Shown piece after piece: positions 13,793 to 16,059 of a stretch of DNA of 16,059 nt. How positions within the stretch are numbered: the first letter of the stretch is position 1; the number at the start of each line of letters is the position of its first letter. The notes under the pieces are model-generated. The model saw nothing but the letters and a program-made list of their open reading frames with translations. It did not search any database and had not been told where the DNA came from. The DNA is from Clostridia bacterium (GTDB lineage Bacteria > Bacillota > Clostridia > Peptostreptococcales > Anaerovoracaceae), in the NCBI GenBank assembly GCA_900754795.1, contig CAAEEA010000082.1, positions 1 to 16,059 on the forward strand, in the 5' to 3' direction. Made by a program: the position numbers and the translations under genes.

Positions 13793-14522
13793 TTTTATTC
13801 ACCCTTTCTATAGATAAAAAACCGGCGGTCATGAGTATAAGCGAGAAAGTCGAGATTATCCTGCCTGTCATTGTCTGAAAAAGCGGAGCAAGATATTCAG
13901 GCGATACTATCCTTATCGCCGCCGTAATCAGAACCGGCATCGCGCCTACTATTCTTCCCTCAAATCTTTTCTGGCTCATGACTGTCTGTATTTCTCTTTC
14001 CATCGAAATCTTATCTCCTATTATGTCCGCTCCCTTCTGAAGCGCGGCAGCCAGATCAGCCCCTGTCTCCCTGCATGTGGCGCATATCAGAGTCAGGTCT
14101 TCGGCGTCTTCAAGACCGCTGCGCGACGCGAAATCTCCCAGCACTTCTATCGAAGACATATTGCTCTGTTTCATCTTTTTTTCCATCAGCCTTATTTCTC
14201 TGATGATCAGATCGTCTTCGTCATAAGTGCCCTGCCAGAAAACAGCGGATTCTTCTATTGCCTGTCCGAGATCCCGTCCCGTAGACACGGAAGAAGCCAT
14301 GGAATAAAGCATGTCTTTGAACTGTCCGGCAAGTACCCGCTGTCTTCTTTCTTTCAGCGCTTCACGGAAAGGCTTTTCGAGGAAAAACATCAATATGCCG
14401 ATAATGAGTCCTGCCGCAAAACTGTCGTAAAATAAATGTCCGACAAGTATGCCCGCTGCCAAAGCGGCAGTCCGGAAAGCCGTCTTTTCACATAATGTCA
14501 GTTCTCTTACCCGGTAATCCAT
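13782..14522 (-). CDS. tadB: TadB-like inner-membrane platform protein
   Basis: A 246-aa GspF-family membrane protein of the Tad system. It has an N-terminal hydrophobic pair (about residues 16-47 from this start), a cytoplasmic helical T2SSF region with FKDMLYSMASSVSTGRDLGQAIEES and LTLICATCRETGADLAAALQKGADI, and C-terminal membrane helices with GAMPVLITAAIRI and IISTFSLILMTAGFL. I place the start at the ATG at 14522 because MDYRVRELTLCEK matches where family members usually begin. The longer in-frame ATG at 14561 would add 13 residues, and the GGAGG between them is 14 nt from 14522, so the choice is not settled. It overlaps tadA by 35 nt and tadC by 11 nt, consistent with coupled translation of the secretion core. 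Confidence 0.85.
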   Translation of the reverse strand: MDYRVRELTLCEKTAFRTAALAAGILVGHLFYDSFAAGLIIGILMFFLEKPFREALKERRQRVLAGQFKDMLYSMASSVSTGRDLGQAIEESAVFWQGTYDEDDLIIREIRLMEKKMKQSNMSSIEVLGDFASRSGLEDAEDLTLICATCRETGADLAAALQKGADIIGDKISMEREIQTVMSQKRFEGRIVGAMPVLITAAIRIVSPEYLAPLFQTMTGRIISTFSLILMTAGFLSIERVNKIEI

Positions 14523-15747
14523 ATGCCGGTTCTTTGCCTCCTTTCCGGAGTTTGGTATCATTTTTGATTTTATTTCCCGTAAACACCAGATTGTTTCTTT
14601 GATCTGCCTCCATTATCCGGTTGATTATAAAGGAGCCGTTTTCATACCCGCATAGCTCCGAGATCTCAGTGACGCGACGTGTCTCTCCCTCTCTCTCCGT
14701 GTGTACCATAATTTCTATGGCCTGCGCTATCTGTGATCTTACCGCGTCTATCGACAGCTGCGCCGCCATAAGGTACATTGTCTCCAGTCTCTTTAACATT
14801 CCGACCGTGGAATTGCCGTGACCTGTGCTCATGCTCCCGGCATGCCCTGTATTCATAGCCTGCAGCATATCCAGGACTTCTCCCCCTCTTACTTCTCCTA
14901 CTATTATCCTGTCCGGCCTCATCCTCAGGCTTGTCCTTATCAGTCTTGACATGTCCACAGCCCCCTTACCTGAAATATTTCCCCGGCGGCATTCCAGACG
15001 GACAATATTTTCGATGTCGCCGGGCTGCAGTTCCGCGGAATCCTCGATCATTATCACCCTTTCTCCTCTGCCGATGAAATGGCTAAGGGCATTGAGGAGT
15101 GTGGTCTTTCCCGATGAAGTTCCTCCGCTGACGAACAGATTGTACCGGCATGACACAAGATCAGTGAGCAGTTCTGCCGCATGGCGGGTGAGAGTCCCGT
15201 TTGCCGTCAGATCTTCTATGGTCATACAGTCGTCCGAAAATTTTCTTATGGTCAGGATCGGACCGTTGACCGCGACATTTTTATAAACTCCGTTAACTCT
15301 TGACCCGTCGGGAAGACGGGCGTCAACTATGGGATTCAGTTCATTGAACTCACGATGGACTCCCGCTGCCATATGACGGATGACGTCTTCCAGTTCTTCA
15401 TATGAATCAAACGCCAGATCATATCTGAATATCGCGCCTTTTTTCTCGTAAAAAATGTTCTCCGGTCCGTTTACCATGATCTCGCTTATATCCTTGTCCT
15501 CAATAAGCGGTGTAAGTATTCCCGTCTTTTTCCGTGTTCTGAAAAAGATCTTTTTTATAATGAGATCCAGATCCTCTATGGCAATCTCTTCAGATCCGGC
15601 GTCATTGAACACCTCGTTTGCGATCGTTTCCATTGCCTGACCGTCGTCGATGGTTTCTGATGACGCGAGGGTATTACGTATCCTTGACGTCAGTTCATGT
15701 TCAAAAGTATTTTCCAGATATTTGTTTTTATTGTAATTTATTTCCAT
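14488..15747 (-). CDS. tadA: Tad secretion ATPase TadA/CpaF
   Basis: A 419-aa PilT/VirB11-superfamily ATPase that powers Flp pilus assembly from the cytoplasmic face. From the ATG at 15747: an N-terminal domain with TGILTPLIEDKDISEIMVNG and ARLPDGSRVN, Walker A GGTSSGKTT (208-216), the Asp box IMIEDSAELQ, Walker B RIIVGEVRG (280-288), and the His box NTGHAGSMSTGHGN. These are the complete set of CpaF motifs and the length is normal. A GTG at 15774 would add nine residues, but it lies inside a hairpin and neither start has a clear Shine-Dalgarno site. The GTG is therefore less likely. The gene heads the visible tad cluster and its 3' end overlaps tadB. Confidence 0.93.
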   Translation of the reverse strand: MEINYNKNKYLENTFEHELTSRIRNTLASSETIDDGQAMETIANEVFNDAGSEEIAIEDLDLIIKKIFFRTRKKTGILTPLIEDKDISEIMVNGPENIFYEKKGAIFRYDLAFDSYEELEDVIRHMAAGVHREFNELNPIVDARLPDGSRVNGVYKNVAVNGPILTIRKFSDDCMTIEDLTANGTLTRHAAELLTDLVSCRYNLFVSGGTSSGKTTLLNALSHFIGRGERVIMIEDSAELQPGDIENIVRLECRRGNISGKGAVDMSRLIRTSLRMRPDRIIVGEVRGGEVLDMLQAMNTGHAGSMSTGHGNSTVGMLKRLETMYLMAAQLSIDAVRSQIAQAIEIMVHTEREGETRRVTEISELCGYENGSFIINRIMEADQRNNLVFTGNKIKNDTKLRKGGKEPAYGLPGKRTDIM

Positions 15748-15756
15748 TTCATGTAT

Positions 15757-15792
15757 ATAATAAAACAGCTGCACCTTACATGCAACTGTTTT
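15757..15792 (-). promoter_or_regulatory. Hairpin with overlapping promoter-like boxes before tadA
   Basis: AAAACAGCTGCA (15762-15773) and TGCAACTGTTTT (15781-15792) form a 12-bp stem with a 7-nt loop. In minus-strand RNA the odd pair is U-G, so the stem is continuous and ends in UUUU, like a weak intrinsic terminator after the upstream gene. The same stretch has minus-strand TTGCAT (15780-15785) and TATTAT (15757-15762) 17 bases apart, a possible promoter that would start tadA mRNA almost at its ATG. Both readings are inference. Confidence 0.45.
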
Positions 15793-15833
15793 TGCTCGAC
15801 AAAATGCGACAACCCTTTAATTCAGCTTTACTT

Positions 15834-16058
15834 TCAGGGATCAGTCCTTTGTCTTTCTTCCATCAGACGGGTTAATCCTTCCGCAAACTCGCCGAAGACA
15901 CCGGAAAGAGATATCTTTACTTTTTCCCCGCTTTTTTCTTTTATGAAACTTTCATCGTCCGGCGGTACGATACAGGCATTTTCTCCCGTTTTTCTTCCTT
16001 TTGCATTTCCTGCTATCTCCAGCGCGATATCCGCGTCAATGCCGTCCGGCCTGTTTTT
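15834..16058 (-). CDS. C-terminal end of an upstream Tad-locus gene, possibly TadZ/CpaE-like (partial)
   Basis: Seventy-four codons and a TGA are visible on the minus strand; the rest lies beyond the right edge. The visible part has no membrane helix. GENACIVPPDDESFIKEKSG followed by SGVFGEFAEGLTRLMEERQ resembles the last strand and helices of MinD-like ATPases such as TadZ/CpaE, which in Tad loci usually precede tadA and direct the machinery to a cell pole. This is a weak match based on shape and position. No nucleotide-binding motif is in the visible part. The stop is 86 nt before the tadA ATG, a gap containing the hairpin described separately. Confidence 0.5.
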   Translation of the reverse strand, partial: KNRPDGIDADIALEIAGNAKGRKTGENACIVPPDDESFIKEKSGEKVKISLSGVFGEFAEGLTRLMEERQRTDP

Positions 16059-16059
16059 A

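Noticed and set aside
1..16059. CRISPR arrays, insertion sequences, tRNA or rRNA genes, prophage or defence genes
   Set aside because: No spaced direct repeats, transposase motifs, cloverleaf sequences or phage/defence gene signatures were found on either strand. All large open frames are explained by the genes listed.

Overview
The window looks like a chromosomal segment from a low-to-mid-GC Clostridia-type Bacillota. The strongest taxonomic clue is the single-polypeptide IspH (LytB)–ribosomal protein S1 fusion, an arrangement known from Clostridia. Strong AGGAGG-type ribosome binding sites, a Trk potassium operon and a monoderm-style Tad pilus locus fit this. I cannot name the genus from sequence alone.

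Left part (1-1603, minus strand). The first codons of a probable secreted or membrane protein run off the left edge, with a promoter-like region behind them. Next is a two-gene unit: a glyoxalase-II-like metallo-beta-lactamase hydrolase whose stop overlaps the start of a Cof-type HAD phosphatase (ATGA overlap).

Potassium uptake block (1774-6605, plus strand). A promoter with an extended -10 drives trkA and two tandem, clearly different trkH paralogues. A small hairpin terminator follows, then a free-standing two-CBS-domain protein. TrkA is the cytosolic nucleotide-binding regulator of TrkH channels, and two different TrkH subunits behind one TrkA suggest alternative or mixed channels. A strong GC hairpin at 6610-6643 serves as a terminator shared by the convergent transcripts.

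Housekeeping block (6656-10419, minus strand). In transcription order it encodes a small SPOR-domain membrane protein, the RarA/MgsA AAA+ ATPase, and the IspH-S1 fusion. The genes are nearly contiguous. The ribosome binding site of the SPOR gene lies in one arm of a perfect 8-bp inverted repeat, which could be a terminator for the upstream Tad genes, a translation switch, or both.

Tad (Flp pilus) locus (10477-16058, minus strand). In transcription order it holds the C-terminal end of an upstream gene (possibly the TadZ/CpaE-like ATPase), tadA/cpaF, tadB, a very short tadC, a 56-aa Flp-like pilin, a short TadE-like pseudopilin, a DUF5702-like protein, a second TadE-like pseudopilin with an unusual C-terminal HxxxC/CxxC metal-binding-like module, and a DUF6382-like protein without an FHA domain. 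Most of these genes overlap, several by 29-53 nt, so translational coupling is likely. No prepilin peptidase, CpaB or secretin gene is visible. The most unusual features are the pseudopilin with the metal-site tail, the Flp-like pilin lacking the usual Glu at +5, the overlapping terminator and promoter-like sequences in front of tadA, and the SD-masking hairpin at the downstream end of the locus. No tRNA, rRNA, CRISPR array, insertion sequence or phage gene is seen.
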